Below are positions 40,432-48,449 of a stretch of 64,000 bases of DNA, piece by piece. Source of the stretch: JASLEW01 sp963732005. Lineage in GTDB: Bacteria; Acidobacteriota; Thermoanaerobaculia; Multivoradales; UBA5704. The notes under the pieces were generated by a model. That model saw nothing but the letters and a program-made list of their open reading frames with translations, did no database searches and was not told the DNA's origin. The first letter of the stretch is position 1, and the number at the start of each line of letters is the position of its first letter. Location of the stretch: positions 620,001 to 684,000 of the forward strand of contig CAVSXT010000003.1 in NCBI GenBank assembly GCA_963732005.1. Reading direction: 5' to 3'. The position numbers and the translations under genes are program-made.

Positions 40432-42156
40432 ATGCGGACCCTGCTGGCCCGGTTGCTGCTGCTGGCTCTGATCCTGTTGTCGACGGCGGCGGCGCCGGGA
40501 GGCGGCGCCCTCGCGGCCGGGCCTCAGGCGGCACCGGCCGGGACCGGGACGTCCGGGATGCAGCCCGTGGCTGACATCGAGAAGCGGGTGGCGCAGTTCT
40601 CCCCGACGCCGCTGTCGGCCGATCTCGCCGCCCTGGGCGCCCAGGAGCGGCGGGCGCTGGCAGAGCTGGTCGAGGCCGCGCGGCCGCTCGACGAGGTCTT
40701 CCTCCGGCAGGCCTGGGCCGGCAACCCCGAGCTGCGCGAGGAGCTGCGCGCCGCTCATCAACCGCATGCCGCTGCCGCGCTCGACTACTTCGGCATCAAT
40801 TTCGGCCCCTGGGACCGCCTCGCCGAATGGCAGCCGTTCATCGGCGCCCGGCCGCGCCCGGCGGGCGCCGGCTTCTATCCCGAAGACCTGACCCGCGAGG
40901 CTTTCGAGAGCTGGCTCGCCGCCCATCCCGCCGACCGCGCCGCCTTCACCTCGACGACGACGGTCATCCGCCGGCAAGGCGCGGGAGGCGGCGCCGGCCT
41001 GATCGCGGTCCCCTACTCCCGCGAATACGGCGTCTGGCTGCAGCCGGCCGCGGAGCACCTGCGCCGGGCGGCGGGGCTCACCGGCAATGCCTCGCTCAAG
41101 CGCTTCCTCGAGTCGCGGGCCGCGGCGTTCGCGAGCGACGACTACTACGCCAGCGACATGGACTGGATGGACCTAGATTCTCCCATCGAGATCACCATCG
41201 GCCCCTACGAGACCTACGAGGACAGCCTCTTCGGCTACAAGGCGTCGTTCGAGGCCTACGTGACGGTGGCGCTGCCCGCCGAGTCGGCGGCGCTGGCGCG
41301 TTACAAGGAGCGCCTGCCCTGGCTCGAGCAGAACCTGCCGATCCCCGACGCCTGGAAGAATCGCAGCCGCGGCACCGCCAGCCCCATCCGCGTGGTCGAT
41401 CTCGCTTTCGCCGCCGGCGAGGCGCAGGCGGCCGTCCAGGCGGTGGCCTTCAACCTGCCCAACGACGAGCGGGTGCGGCAAGCCAAGGGCTCGAAGAAGA
41501 TCCTGATGCGCAACATTATGCGCGCCAAGTACGACAAGATCCTGATGCCGATCGCGCGGCAGGTGCTCGATCCTGCCCAGGTGCGCGACGTCGATTTCGC
41601 CGCCTACTTCGACCACGTCCTCCATCACGAGCTCGGCCATGGGCTCGGCCCCGGAGCGATCAGCGTGAAGGGTCGCAAGACCGAGGTCCGCCTCGAGCTC
41701 AAGGACCTCTACTCGACCCTCGAGGAAGCCAAGGCCGACGTCATGGGCGTCTACGACATCCTGGCGCTGGTCGAGCGCGGCGAGATGCCGGCCGACCTTC
41801 GCCGCACGCTGGAGCCCACCTATGTCGCCGGTCTCTTCCGCTCAGCCCGCTTCGGCCTGCAGGAGGCCCACGGCAGGGGAGTGGTCTCCCAGTTCAACTT
41901 CCTGATGGAGAAGGGCGCCCTGGTGGTGGACGCCCAGAACCGCTTCCGCTCGGTGCCGGAGAAGTTCCCGGGAGCGATCCGCGCTCTCCTGGCCGAGATG
42001 CTCACCCTGCAGGCGAACGGTGACTACGAGGGCACCAGGAAGTTCCTCGACACCTACGGCAAGCCCACGCCCAGCCTGGTCGCCGCGGTAGCCCGCCTCG
42101 CCGGCGTCCCCGTCGACATCCGCCCCATCTACACCCCGCCCAGCCCGGAGTCCTAG
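40432..42156 (+). CDS. Secreted M49 (dipeptidyl-peptidase III)-like zinc metallopeptidase
   Basis: A 574-residue exported protein: signal peptide LLARLLLLALILLSTAAA, then a large helical enzyme domain. Zinc motif HHELGHGLG near residue 401 (pentapeptide HExxH rather than the HExxGH hexapeptide of classical DPP III) and a second motif EEAKADVMG near 435 supplying the third ligand. Upstream, YFGINFGPWDRL, EWQPFIG and LPNDERVRQAKGSKKILMRN are family-like. AAGGAG lies before ATG 40432; the in-frame upstream ATG at 40324 is rejected. It follows the RiPP precursor by 195 bp on the same strand, but as an exported exopeptidase-type enzyme it is not an obvious leader peptidase. Confidence 0.85.
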   Translation: MRTLLARLLLLALILLSTAAAPGGGALAAGPQAAPAGTGTSGMQPVADIEKRVAQFSPTPLSADLAALGAQERRALAELVEAARPLDEVFLRQAWAGNPELREELRAAHQPHAAAALDYFGINFGPWDRLAEWQPFIGARPRPAGAGFYPEDLTREAFESWLAAHPADRAAFTSTTTVIRRQGAGGGAGLIAVPYSREYGVWLQPAAEHLRRAAGLTGNASLKRFLESRAAAFASDDYYASDMDWMDLDSPIEITIGPYETYEDSLFGYKASFEAYVTVALPAESAALARYKERLPWLEQNLPIPDAWKNRSRGTASPIRVVDLAFAAGEAQAAVQAVAFNLPNDERVRQAKGSKKILMRNIMRAKYDKILMPIARQVLDPAQVRDVDFAAYFDHVLHHELGHGLGPGAISVKGRKTEVRLELKDLYSTLEEAKADVMGVYDILALVERGEMPADLRRTLEPTYVAGLFRSARFGLQEAHGRGVVSQFNFLMEKGALVVDAQNRFRSVPEKFPGAIRALLAEMLTLQANGDYEGTRKFLDTYGKPTPSLVAAVARLAGVPVDIRPIYTPPSPES

Positions 42157-42481
42157 CGCGATTCTCTTACCTGGCTCAGGCCCTGGCAGCCTTCGCCGAT
42201 CCAAACGGTGTATCGATTGTCGGAGAGGAACCGGAGGGCTCCAGCCGGCCGGGGCTGAGGGCCGGGACTCAAACGGGCGAGGCAAGCAGCCGCGATCTCG
42301 GCAACGTACCCACCGCGAGCCCTTTGGTCGCGGTCCTCAGCTCCGGCCGGCCTAGCCCGGCCGAGGTCCACAGAGCCCCGGCGCAACGACCGGGCGTTCC
42401 CTTCCGTACAAAGATCCAGCGATGATGAGATCGAGGTCGAATTCGAGATCGAGGTCGGGATCGGTACTGGGAAGCGCCGAG
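42157..42481. other. Intergenic region without a convincing gene
   Basis: These 325 bp lie between the convergent M49-like and YebC genes. They show lower codon regularity than neighbours, and the only long frame (minus strand, 42153-42485) has no family resemblance and a serine-rich start. A short direct repeat GAGATCGAGGTCG occurs at 42427-42439 and 42445-42457. I see no RNA gene. Confidence 0.5.
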
Positions 42482-43204
42482 TCAACCGAGGTTGTGGAAG
42501 ACCTTCTGCACGTCGTCGTCCTGCTCGAGCCGGTCGATCATGCCCAGCACCTCGGTGGCCTGTTCCTCGGGCAGGTCGACCGGGGTCACCGGCAGGTACT
42601 CGGACTCCGCGGAGATCGGCGTGATGCCGCGGCCTTCCAGCGCCTTCTGCAGCTGTCCGAAATCGGGGAAGGCGCAGCGCACCACCAGCTGCGGCTCGCC
42701 CTTCTCGCCGGTGCTCTCGCCCATCTCCTCGAGCCCGTGATCGATGAGCTCGAGCTCGATCTCGTCCGGCGCGAGACCCTCCGGCTGCAACCGGAAGACA
42801 CCCATGCGCTTGAACAGGAAGCCGACGCTGCCGCTGTTCGCCAGGTTACCGCCGCCCTTGTTGAAATGGGTACGCAGGTTCGAGACGGTGCGGGTGGGGT
42901 TGTCGGTCGCGGTTTCGACCAGCACGGCGACACCATGCGGAGCGTAGCCCTCGTACAAGATCTCCTGGTAGTCCTGCGCGTCCTTGCCCGCGGCGCGCCG
43001 GATCGCCGACTCGACCTTGTCCTTCGGCATGTTGACCGCACGGGCGTTCTGGACCACCCGCCGCAGCAGCGGATTGGCGGCGGCATCGGGTCCGCCCGCC
43101 TTGACCGCGATCGTGATGTCCTTGCCGATGCGCGCGAACTGCTTGGCCATCCGGTCCCAGCGCGCGAACATCGTGTGCTTCCTGGTTTCGAAGATCCGGC
43201 CCAT
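42482..43204 (-). CDS. YebC/PmpR-family protein (divergent N-terminus subtype)
   Basis: A 240-residue protein of the YebC/TACO1 family, which assists translation of difficult (for example polyproline) stretches or acts as a transcriptional regulator. Family core: AGGPDAAANPLLRRVVQNARAVNMPKD, YEGYAPHGVAVLVETATDNPTRTVSNLR, FNKGGGNLANSGSVGFLF. The N-terminus is MGRIFETRKHTMFARWDRM rather than the classical AGHSKWANIKHRK start, the subtype common in Bacteroidota. The start is ATG 43204, with a TAGATT box only 6 bp upstream and no ribosome site, implying a leaderless message. Confidence 0.93.
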   Translation of the reverse strand: MGRIFETRKHTMFARWDRMAKQFARIGKDITIAVKAGGPDAAANPLLRRVVQNARAVNMPKDKVESAIRRAAGKDAQDYQEILYEGYAPHGVAVLVETATDNPTRTVSNLRTHFNKGGGNLANSGSVGFLFKRMGVFRLQPEGLAPDEIELELIDHGLEEMGESTGEKGEPQLVVRCAFPDFGQLQKALEGRGITPISAESEYLPVTPVDLPEEQATEVLGMIDRLEQDDDVQKVFHNLG

Positions 43205-43210
43205 GGCGGC

Positions 43211-43216
43211 AATCTA
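43211..43216 (-). promoter_or_regulatory. -10 box (TAGATT) for leaderless YebC message
   Basis: On the minus strand TAGATT ends 6 bp before ATG 43204, with the spacer GCCGCC. No purine-rich ribosome site is present. Confidence 0.45.
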
Positions 43217-43356
43217 GCTCGTTAGGCGCGGTCGAGTAAAGGGCGCCCGCCGCGGCGGCCGGCAGGGAATCGACGGGGGCGGCCCACCGGGCAGCCACGA
43301 CCGCTCCGGAGGACGGATGGTGGGTGAAGCGCCCGTGCGCCCGATGGCATGCCGCT

Positions 43357-43365
43357 TGCTATAAC
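43357..43365 (+). promoter_or_regulatory. Extended -10 promoter candidate (TGC-TATAAC)
   Basis: TGC followed by TATAAC in a GC-rich spacer closely resembles the RiPP precursor promoter. It points towards the small frame at 43449, about 84 bp downstream, a similar leader length to that of the precursor gene. Confidence 0.45.
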
Positions 43366-43448
43366 GAATTGACGCAGGTGGTTGTACTTCCCAGCAGGAT
43401 CGATCTTACCGAGGCGGATGATCTCGCGATCGAAAAGGAGACAGGCCC

Positions 43449-43694
43449 GTGAGAAAAATCACCCGTACCGTGTTGTTCTCGGCCCTTCTTCCCCACATCG
43501 AGATGGAAGAGCGCCAGTCCCTCGACTGGGGAGAGAAGTTCCTCGACACCGCGTCGCGGCGCCAGCTCCGCGAGCGCTTCGAATACCAGGGCTCGAACAT
43601 TCCGGTGGGCGCCGGCCAGTTCGATTTGGCGCGCCATCGCCATTGCAGCACGCGCCACGGCAACGAAGATCCCTGGGCTGTCGCGGTCGGCTGA
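43449..43694 (+). CDS. Small hypothetical protein
   Basis: An 81-residue frame from GTG 43449 preceded by AAAGGAGAC, downstream of the extended -10 at 43357. It begins MRKITRTVLFSALLPHIEME and is otherwise charged, ending WAVAVG. It resembles nothing I recognise. The leader between promoter and GTG also carries a short in-frame stretch ending at TGA just before the GTG. A minus-strand frame over the same bases looks less natural. It may be a real small gene or a decayed fragment. Confidence 0.35.
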   Translation: MRKITRTVLFSALLPHIEMEERQSLDWGEKFLDTASRRQLRERFEYQGSNIPVGAGQFDLARHRHCSTRHGNEDPWAVAVG

Positions 43695-43854
43695 CTGGTT
43701 CACCGCGAACGCCGTAGGCTGCCGCGCGCGTCTGGCCGGCACTCGATAAACCTTTCCAAAGCATCTATCCAGCAGCTGTCCGGCGCCGCGGGCTGCAGCC
43801 CGCCGGCGCCCGGCAGGCACCCGCCGCGCCCGATTCATCCGGCACAGGCCACTA

Positions 43855-45165
43855 CTAGGCCTGCGCCAGGAACTGGCGGGTCGAGCGGCGGCTGAGCGCG
43901 GTGCAGATGATGGCCAGGGTCAGCGCGCTGCAGGCGGAAAAGACCAGCGGGATGTTCTTGCCGGTCAGGTCGCCGGCGATGCCGCCGACGGCCATGCCGA
44001 CCGGCATCAGCCCGGTGACCAGCGATGTCCACAGCCCCATCACCCGGCCGCGCAGCTCCCGCGGCGTGGACGTCTGCAGCAGCGTCAGGATGTTGACGTT
44101 GATCATCCCGATCATGATGCCGATGACGAAGGCGGCGGCGAGCGCGGCCAGCGGCTGGTGCAGGAAGCCGGCGACCGCCATCGGCACCGGCGCCACGCCG
44201 AGTAGCGCCATCACGAAGCGGCCGCGCGCCGCGCCGGCAAGGCGCAGCGTTCCCGCCATCAGGAAGCCGGCCAGCGAGCCGGTGCTGATCGCGGCGATCA
44301 GGAAGCCGTACCAGGCGGCGCCGGCGTGGAGGCTGTAGCGGACGAAGAAAGGCAGCATCGCCATCACCGGCATGGTGAAGAAGTTGAAAGCCACCGGGCA
44401 GAGGATGAAGTTGAGCATGCCCGGCCTACGGCGGACGTAGGCGAAACCCTCCCGGATCGAGCCCAGGAACCTGCGGATGCTGGCGGCGAAACCGAGGCGC
44501 TCGCCCGCCGGCCGCGGCGGCAGCCGCACCAGCGATTCGCTGGCGGCGCAGAACAGGAAGGTGAGGCCGTCGAAGAGGAACAGCCGCGCCGCGCCGATGA
44601 GGTGGTAAAGCACCCCGCCGACGCTCTGCCCGATCAGCATCGCGGTCCGCACCGAGAACTGATTGAGCGAATTCGCCGCGGTCAGCCGCGCCGCCGGCAC
44701 CAGGTCGGGGATGCACGCTCCCAGCGCCGGCATGAAGAAGCTGTTGACCACGCCGACGGTCAGGGCGACGCCGAAGAACAACGCCACCTGCACCGGCCGC
44801 GAGCAGCGGCCGGAGAGCATGGCGAAAGACTGGACCAGCATCGCCAGCCCGGCGATCGAATCGCAGGCGATGAGGATCTTGATGCGCGAGAGGCGGTCGG
44901 CGAGCGCGCCGCCGATCGGCGCCAGGAAGACCACCGGCAGGTTCAGGGTCGCCATCAGCAAGCCCATCAGGCTGGCCGAGCCGGTCGCCTCCAGCACCCA
45001 GAAGCCCATGGCGATGCCGAAGGCCTGGTTGCCGAGCTGGCTGACCGCCTGTCCCTGCCAGAGCAACAGGAAATTGCGGTTGCCGAACAGGCTGGCGGGT
45101 TTTTCCTCGCGGACGCTCTCCGTGCCGGCTGGCATGCCGCTTGGAATGGTGGGCGGCGCGGACAC
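43855..45165 (-). CDS. MFS efflux transporter (EntS/MefA-like, MFS_3)
   Basis: A 436-residue permease with 12 predicted helices. FLLLWQGQAVSQLGNQAFGIAMGFWV near the start and PIGGALADRLSRIKILI (the loop 2-3 motif) are typical of the MFS_3 group, as are ACIPDLVPAARLTAANSLNQ and STPRELRGRVMGLWTS. Members export siderophores, macrolides or other small molecules; no substrate can be assigned. GTG 45165 is the start, 9 bp after an extended -10 on the minus strand (TGG-TAAGGT), with no ribosome site. It diverges from the SDR gene. Confidence 0.9.
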   Translation of the reverse strand: MSAPPTIPSGMPAGTESVREEKPASLFGNRNFLLLWQGQAVSQLGNQAFGIAMGFWVLEATGSASLMGLLMATLNLPVVFLAPIGGALADRLSRIKILIACDSIAGLAMLVQSFAMLSGRCSRPVQVALFFGVALTVGVVNSFFMPALGACIPDLVPAARLTAANSLNQFSVRTAMLIGQSVGGVLYHLIGAARLFLFDGLTFLFCAASESLVRLPPRPAGERLGFAASIRRFLGSIREGFAYVRRRPGMLNFILCPVAFNFFTMPVMAMLPFFVRYSLHAGAAWYGFLIAAISTGSLAGFLMAGTLRLAGAARGRFVMALLGVAPVPMAVAGFLHQPLAALAAAFVIGIMIGMINVNILTLLQTSTPRELRGRVMGLWTSLVTGLMPVGMAVGGIAGDLTGKNIPLVFSACSALTLAIICTALSRRSTRQFLAQA

Positions 45166-45174
45166 GGTCCCGGA

Positions 45175-45183
45175 ACCTTACCA
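45175..45183 (-). promoter_or_regulatory. Extended -10 (TGG-TAAGGT) for MFS gene, leaderless arrangement
   Basis: Minus-strand TGG followed by TAAGGT ends 9 bp before GTG 45165, with no Shine-Dalgarno sequence between. Confidence 0.4.
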
Positions 45184-45290
45184 GTGCCGCTGCGCCGTTC
45201 ACAAGCGCCGCGCCGCCGGCCGCGGCGCTGTCCACGCGGCGCCTCGGTCCGGCACCATGAATGGCGTCGTTTGCCTGTCTTGCTGTCTTG

Positions 45291-45296
45291 TATACT
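45291..45296 (+). promoter_or_regulatory. -10 box (TATACT) for SDR gene, leaderless arrangement
   Basis: TATACT ends 8 bp before ATG 45305; the spacer CCGCCGCC has no ribosome site. A TTGCCT lies upstream at 45271, but its 14-bp spacing is too short for a standard -35. Confidence 0.5.
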
Positions 45297-45304
45297 CCGC
45301 CGCC

Positions 45305-46078
45305 ATGACCGCGATCGCGGAGGAGCTCGCCGGGCGCGTCGCACTGATCACCGGTGCCGCCAGGGGGCTCGGGTGGGCCGCCGCGCGGCGCTTCCTGGCG
45401 GCCGGCGCGCGGGTGGCGCTCAACGTGCGCCGCCCGGAGCAGGCGGCGGTGCTGGCCGGCGAGCTCGCCGAGCTCGGCGAGCCCGGCGTGCGCACGCTGG
45501 TGCTTGCCGGCGACCTCGCGAGCGCCGAGACGGTGCGCGCCACGGTGGGGCGGACGCTCGAACGCTTCGGCCGGCTGGACATCCTGGTCAACAACGCCGC
45601 CGCCGCATTCTCGACCCGCTTCGAGCAGATCGACGAGCAGGAGTGGCGGCGCGCTCTCGACGTCAATCTGAGCGCTGCCTTCTTCTGCATCCAGGCGGCG
45701 CTGCCGGCGATGAAGGCCAACCGCTATGGCCGCGTCGTCAACCTCTCGTCGACCGCCGGCAAGAGCGTGAGCACTCTTGGCGGCGCTCATTACACGGCTT
45801 CCAAGGCGGGCCTGCTGGGCCTCACCCGCGCCGCGGCCAAGGAGCTCGGTCCCTATGGCATCACCGTCAACGCGGTCTGCCCGGGCCTGATCGATACCGA
45901 GCTGACGCGCGAGCACGCCACCGGCGAGCAGCTCGCCGCCTACGCGCGATCGTTTCCCGTTCAGCGCCTGGGCACCGCCGCCGAGGTCGCCGAGCTGATC
46001 TGCTTCCTCGCCTCCGAGCAGGCCGGCTACATCACCGGCGCATCAGTGGACATCAACGGCGGCGATCTGATGATCTGA
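45305..46078 (+). CDS. Short-chain dehydrogenase/reductase (FabG-like)
   Basis: A 257-residue classical SDR. The NAD(P) loop ITGAARGLGWAAA is at about 14-26, NNAAAAF replaces the NNAG motif, catalytic Ser is in VNLSSTAGKS, and YTASK supplies Tyr and Lys. The C-terminus INGGDLMI replaces the usual VDGG end. Substrate is not predictable; the family includes 3-oxoacyl-ACP reductases and many sugar or alcohol dehydrogenases. It stands alone, converging on kbl. Confidence 0.92.
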   Translation: MTAIAEELAGRVALITGAARGLGWAAARRFLAAGARVALNVRRPEQAAVLAGELAELGEPGVRTLVLAGDLASAETVRATVGRTLERFGRLDILVNNAAAAFSTRFEQIDEQEWRRALDVNLSAAFFCIQAALPAMKANRYGRVVNLSSTAGKSVSTLGGAHYTASKAGLLGLTRAAAKELGPYGITVNAVCPGLIDTELTREHATGEQLAAYARSFPVQRLGTAAEVAELICFLASEQAGYITGASVDINGGDLMI

Positions 46079-46135
46079 CGGCCTGGCGCCGTCTCCAGCC
46101 CCGGCGGCCGGCGGCGGCCGGCCCTGGCCGGCTGG

Positions 46136-47365
46136 CTACCGGCCGGCGAAGCTCGCCAGCACCGCCAGCACCTCGTCGATGTCGGCAGGCGTGTGCGAGG
46201 CGTTGACCTGAAAGCGGATCTCCTCGTCGCCGCGCGGCACGACAGGATAGGCGAGGCCGGTGGCGAGGATGCCGCCGTCCTTGAGATGGGCGACCAGCGC
46301 CCTGGTCCTGGCGGTGTCGCGCACCATCAGCGGCACCACCGGGTGCGCGCCGGGGATCGTCTCGTAGCCGAGCCGCGCGAGGCCCTGCTGGAAGCGCGCG
46401 GTCATGGCGCGCAGGTGCTCGAGCAGGCCCCGGCCCTCGGCGCCGTCGAGGATGTCGAGCGCGGCCAGGGCGGCGGCCGCCTCGCCGACGGTGATCGGGT
46501 TCGAGTAGATGTACATCGGCGAGGTCTCGCGCAGGTAGTGCAGGATGGTGCGGCTGCCGACGGCGTAGCCGCCGTTGACTCCGAGCGCCTTGCCCAGGGT
46601 CGCCACCAGCAGGTCGGCGGGCCCGGAGCCGGTGTGCTCCTCGGTGCCGCGGCCGGTCACGCCGAACGAGCCGATGCCGTGGGAGTCGTCCACCACCACC
46701 ACCACGTTCTCCGGGAACTCCGCGTCGAACCGCCGCGCCAGGGCAAAGATCGCCGGCAGCGGCGCATGATCGCCGCGCATGCTGAAGATGCCGTCGGTCA
46801 CCACCACGGCGCGCTTCGCCTGGCCGGCGGCCGCGGCGAGCTTGCTCTCGAGGCCGCCCAGGTCGAGGTGCTTGTAGACCTCCTTGCTGCGCGGGCGGGC
46901 GAGCCGGATGGCGTTGATGATGCAGTTGTGGTTCAGCTCGTCGCTGATCACGGCGGTCTCGGCGGTGATCAGCGGCACCAGCAGCGAGACGACGGTGGCG
47001 TAGGCGGAGCTGAAGATCATCCCCGCCTCGCGGCCGTGAAAGCGCGCCAGGCGCTCCTCGAGGCGCACGTGCGGTTCGTAGGTGCCGCTGATGAAGCGCA
47101 CCGCCCCGGGGCCGGCGCCGAAGGCCGCGACCGCGTCCTCCTCGGCGCGCCGCAGCTCGGGGCGGTGGGTGAGGCCCAGGTAGCTGTTGGAGTTCATCTT
47201 CAGGAAAGGCCTGGCGCCCTGGCCGGCGAGCTCGACGCGCGGTCCGCGGCCGTCCGCGGGCGGCAGGGCACGGGTGATGACGGGCTCGTCCCGCTTCGAC
47301 GTGCCGCGCTCGCTCAGGGCCTCGAGCTCGGCGGCGAGGACGCCTTGGATGCGGTCGATGGGCAT
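46136..47365 (-). CDS. kbl: 2-amino-3-ketobutyrate CoA ligase (glycine C-acetyltransferase)
   Basis: A 409-residue PLP enzyme of the alpha-oxoamine synthase family, converting 2-amino-3-oxobutyrate plus CoA into glycine and acetyl-CoA. Landmarks: NSNSYLGLTHRPE, GAVRFISGTYEPHVRLEERLA, SDELNHNCIINAIRLA, VVDDSHGIGSFGVTGRGTEEH and the PLP lysine region LVATLGKALGVNGGYAVG. ATG 47365 has AGGAAGG upstream. The tdh gene ends 14 bp before it on the same strand, which fixes the pathway as threonine degradation. Confidence 0.93.
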   Translation of the reverse strand: MPIDRIQGVLAAELEALSERGTSKRDEPVITRALPPADGRGPRVELAGQGARPFLKMNSNSYLGLTHRPELRRAEEDAVAAFGAGPGAVRFISGTYEPHVRLEERLARFHGREAGMIFSSAYATVVSLLVPLITAETAVISDELNHNCIINAIRLARPRSKEVYKHLDLGGLESKLAAAAGQAKRAVVVTDGIFSMRGDHAPLPAIFALARRFDAEFPENVVVVVDDSHGIGSFGVTGRGTEEHTGSGPADLLVATLGKALGVNGGYAVGSRTILHYLRETSPMYIYSNPITVGEAAAALAALDILDGAEGRGLLEHLRAMTARFQQGLARLGYETIPGAHPVVPLMVRDTARTRALVAHLKDGGILATGLAYPVVPRGDEEIRFQVNASHTPADIDEVLAVLASFAGR

Positions 47366-47379
47366 CGCGAAAATCCTTC

Positions 47380-48363
47380 CTAGGAATGCCCGGCGGCGGC
47401 GCCGGCGCGGTGGGCTAGCAGCTTGTGCCGCAGCTTCTCGAGCATGTCGCGGGTCATGTCCGGCAGGCCGAAGGTGGGCTGCCAGCCCCATTCCGCCCGC
47501 GCCGCGCCGTCGTCCATCGAATGCGGCCAGGAGTCGGCGATCGCCTGACGCACCGGATCCACCCGGTACTCGATCTGGAAGTCCGGCAGGTGCTTGCGAA
47601 TCTCCGCCGCCAGCTGCGCCGGGGTCAGCTGCATGGCGGTGATGTTGAAGGCGTTGCGGTGCAGCAGCCGCTTGGGATCGGCCTCCATCAGCCCGACGAT
47701 GGCGCTCTGCGCGTCGGGCATGTACATCATGTCGAGCTGGGTGTCGGGGGCCAGGAAGCAGGTGTAGTGACCGTGCAGGATCGCCTCGTAGAAGATGGCG
47801 ACCGCGTAGTCGGTGGTGCCGCCTCCGGGCGGCGCGACGTAGGAGATCAGGCCCGGGAAACGCAGCCCGCGGGCGTCGACTCCGAAGCGGCGGTGGTAGT
47901 AGTCGCAGAGCAGCTCTCCCGCCACCTTGGTCACGCCGTACATGGTGTTGGGGCGCTGGATGGTGTCCTGCGGCGTATGGTCCTGCGGCGTGCCGGGACC
48001 GAAAGCCCCGATCGAGCTGGGAAAGAACACCTTGCAGCCCGCCGACCGCGCCGTCTCCAGCACATGGTAGAGACCGTCCATGTTGAGCTGCCAGGCGATG
48101 TGCGGCTTCTCCTCGGCGGTCACCGACAGCAGCGCCGCCAGGTGATAGATGGTGCCGACGTCGTGCGCCCGCACCACGTCCTGGATCTGGCGCGGGTTGG
48201 TGCAGTCGATGAACTCGAAGCGTCCGCCGGCGGCCAGGTCCTGGACCGGCGGCATGCGCACGTCGGAGGCGATGACCCGCTCGGCGCCGTAGCGCTCGCG
48301 CAGGGCCGGCACCAGCTCGGAGCCGATCTGCCCCAGCGCACCGGTGACGAGGATGGTCTTCAT
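47380..48363 (-). CDS. tdh: L-threonine 3-dehydrogenase, NAD-dependent epimerase/SDR type
   Basis: A 327-residue extended-SDR enzyme of the type found in Flavobacterium and trypanosomes, oxidising L-threonine to 2-amino-3-oxobutyrate. Cofactor loop VTGALGQIGSELVPALR, IYHLAALLS, PSSIGAFGP, YGVTKVAGE (catalytic Tyr-Lys) and RGLRFPGLISY are diagnostic. It is the first gene of a two-gene operon with kbl. A TACCAT box on the minus strand at 48405-48410, about 41 bp before the ATG, is a plausible -10. Confidence 0.92.
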   Translation of the reverse strand: MKTILVTGALGQIGSELVPALRERYGAERVIASDVRMPPVQDLAAGGRFEFIDCTNPRQIQDVVRAHDVGTIYHLAALLSVTAEEKPHIAWQLNMDGLYHVLETARSAGCKVFFPSSIGAFGPGTPQDHTPQDTIQRPNTMYGVTKVAGELLCDYYHRRFGVDARGLRFPGLISYVAPPGGGTTDYAVAIFYEAILHGHYTCFLAPDTQLDMMYMPDAQSAIVGLMEADPKRLLHRNAFNITAMQLTPAQLAAEIRKHLPDFQIEYRVDPVRQAIADSWPHSMDDGAARAEWGWQPTFGLPDMTRDMLEKLRHKLLAHRAGAAAGHS

Positions 48364-48449
48364 GTCGGCTGCGGTACCCCCATTCGCTGAGCGGAAGCGC
48401 GGCAATGGTAGCGGCCGGGAGGCGCCGCGGCAAGGCTCTGCGGCAAGAT

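Noticed and set aside
43359..43838. 159-codon minus-strand frame over the 43449 region
   Set aside because: It has an Arg/Ala-rich antisense character, no ribosome site and no family likeness; the plus-strand promoter favours the other strand.
46079..46135. GC-rich inverted repeats between the SDR gene and kbl as a terminator
   Set aside because: GGCCGG-type repeats occur by chance here, several alternative pairings compete, and there is no U-tract.
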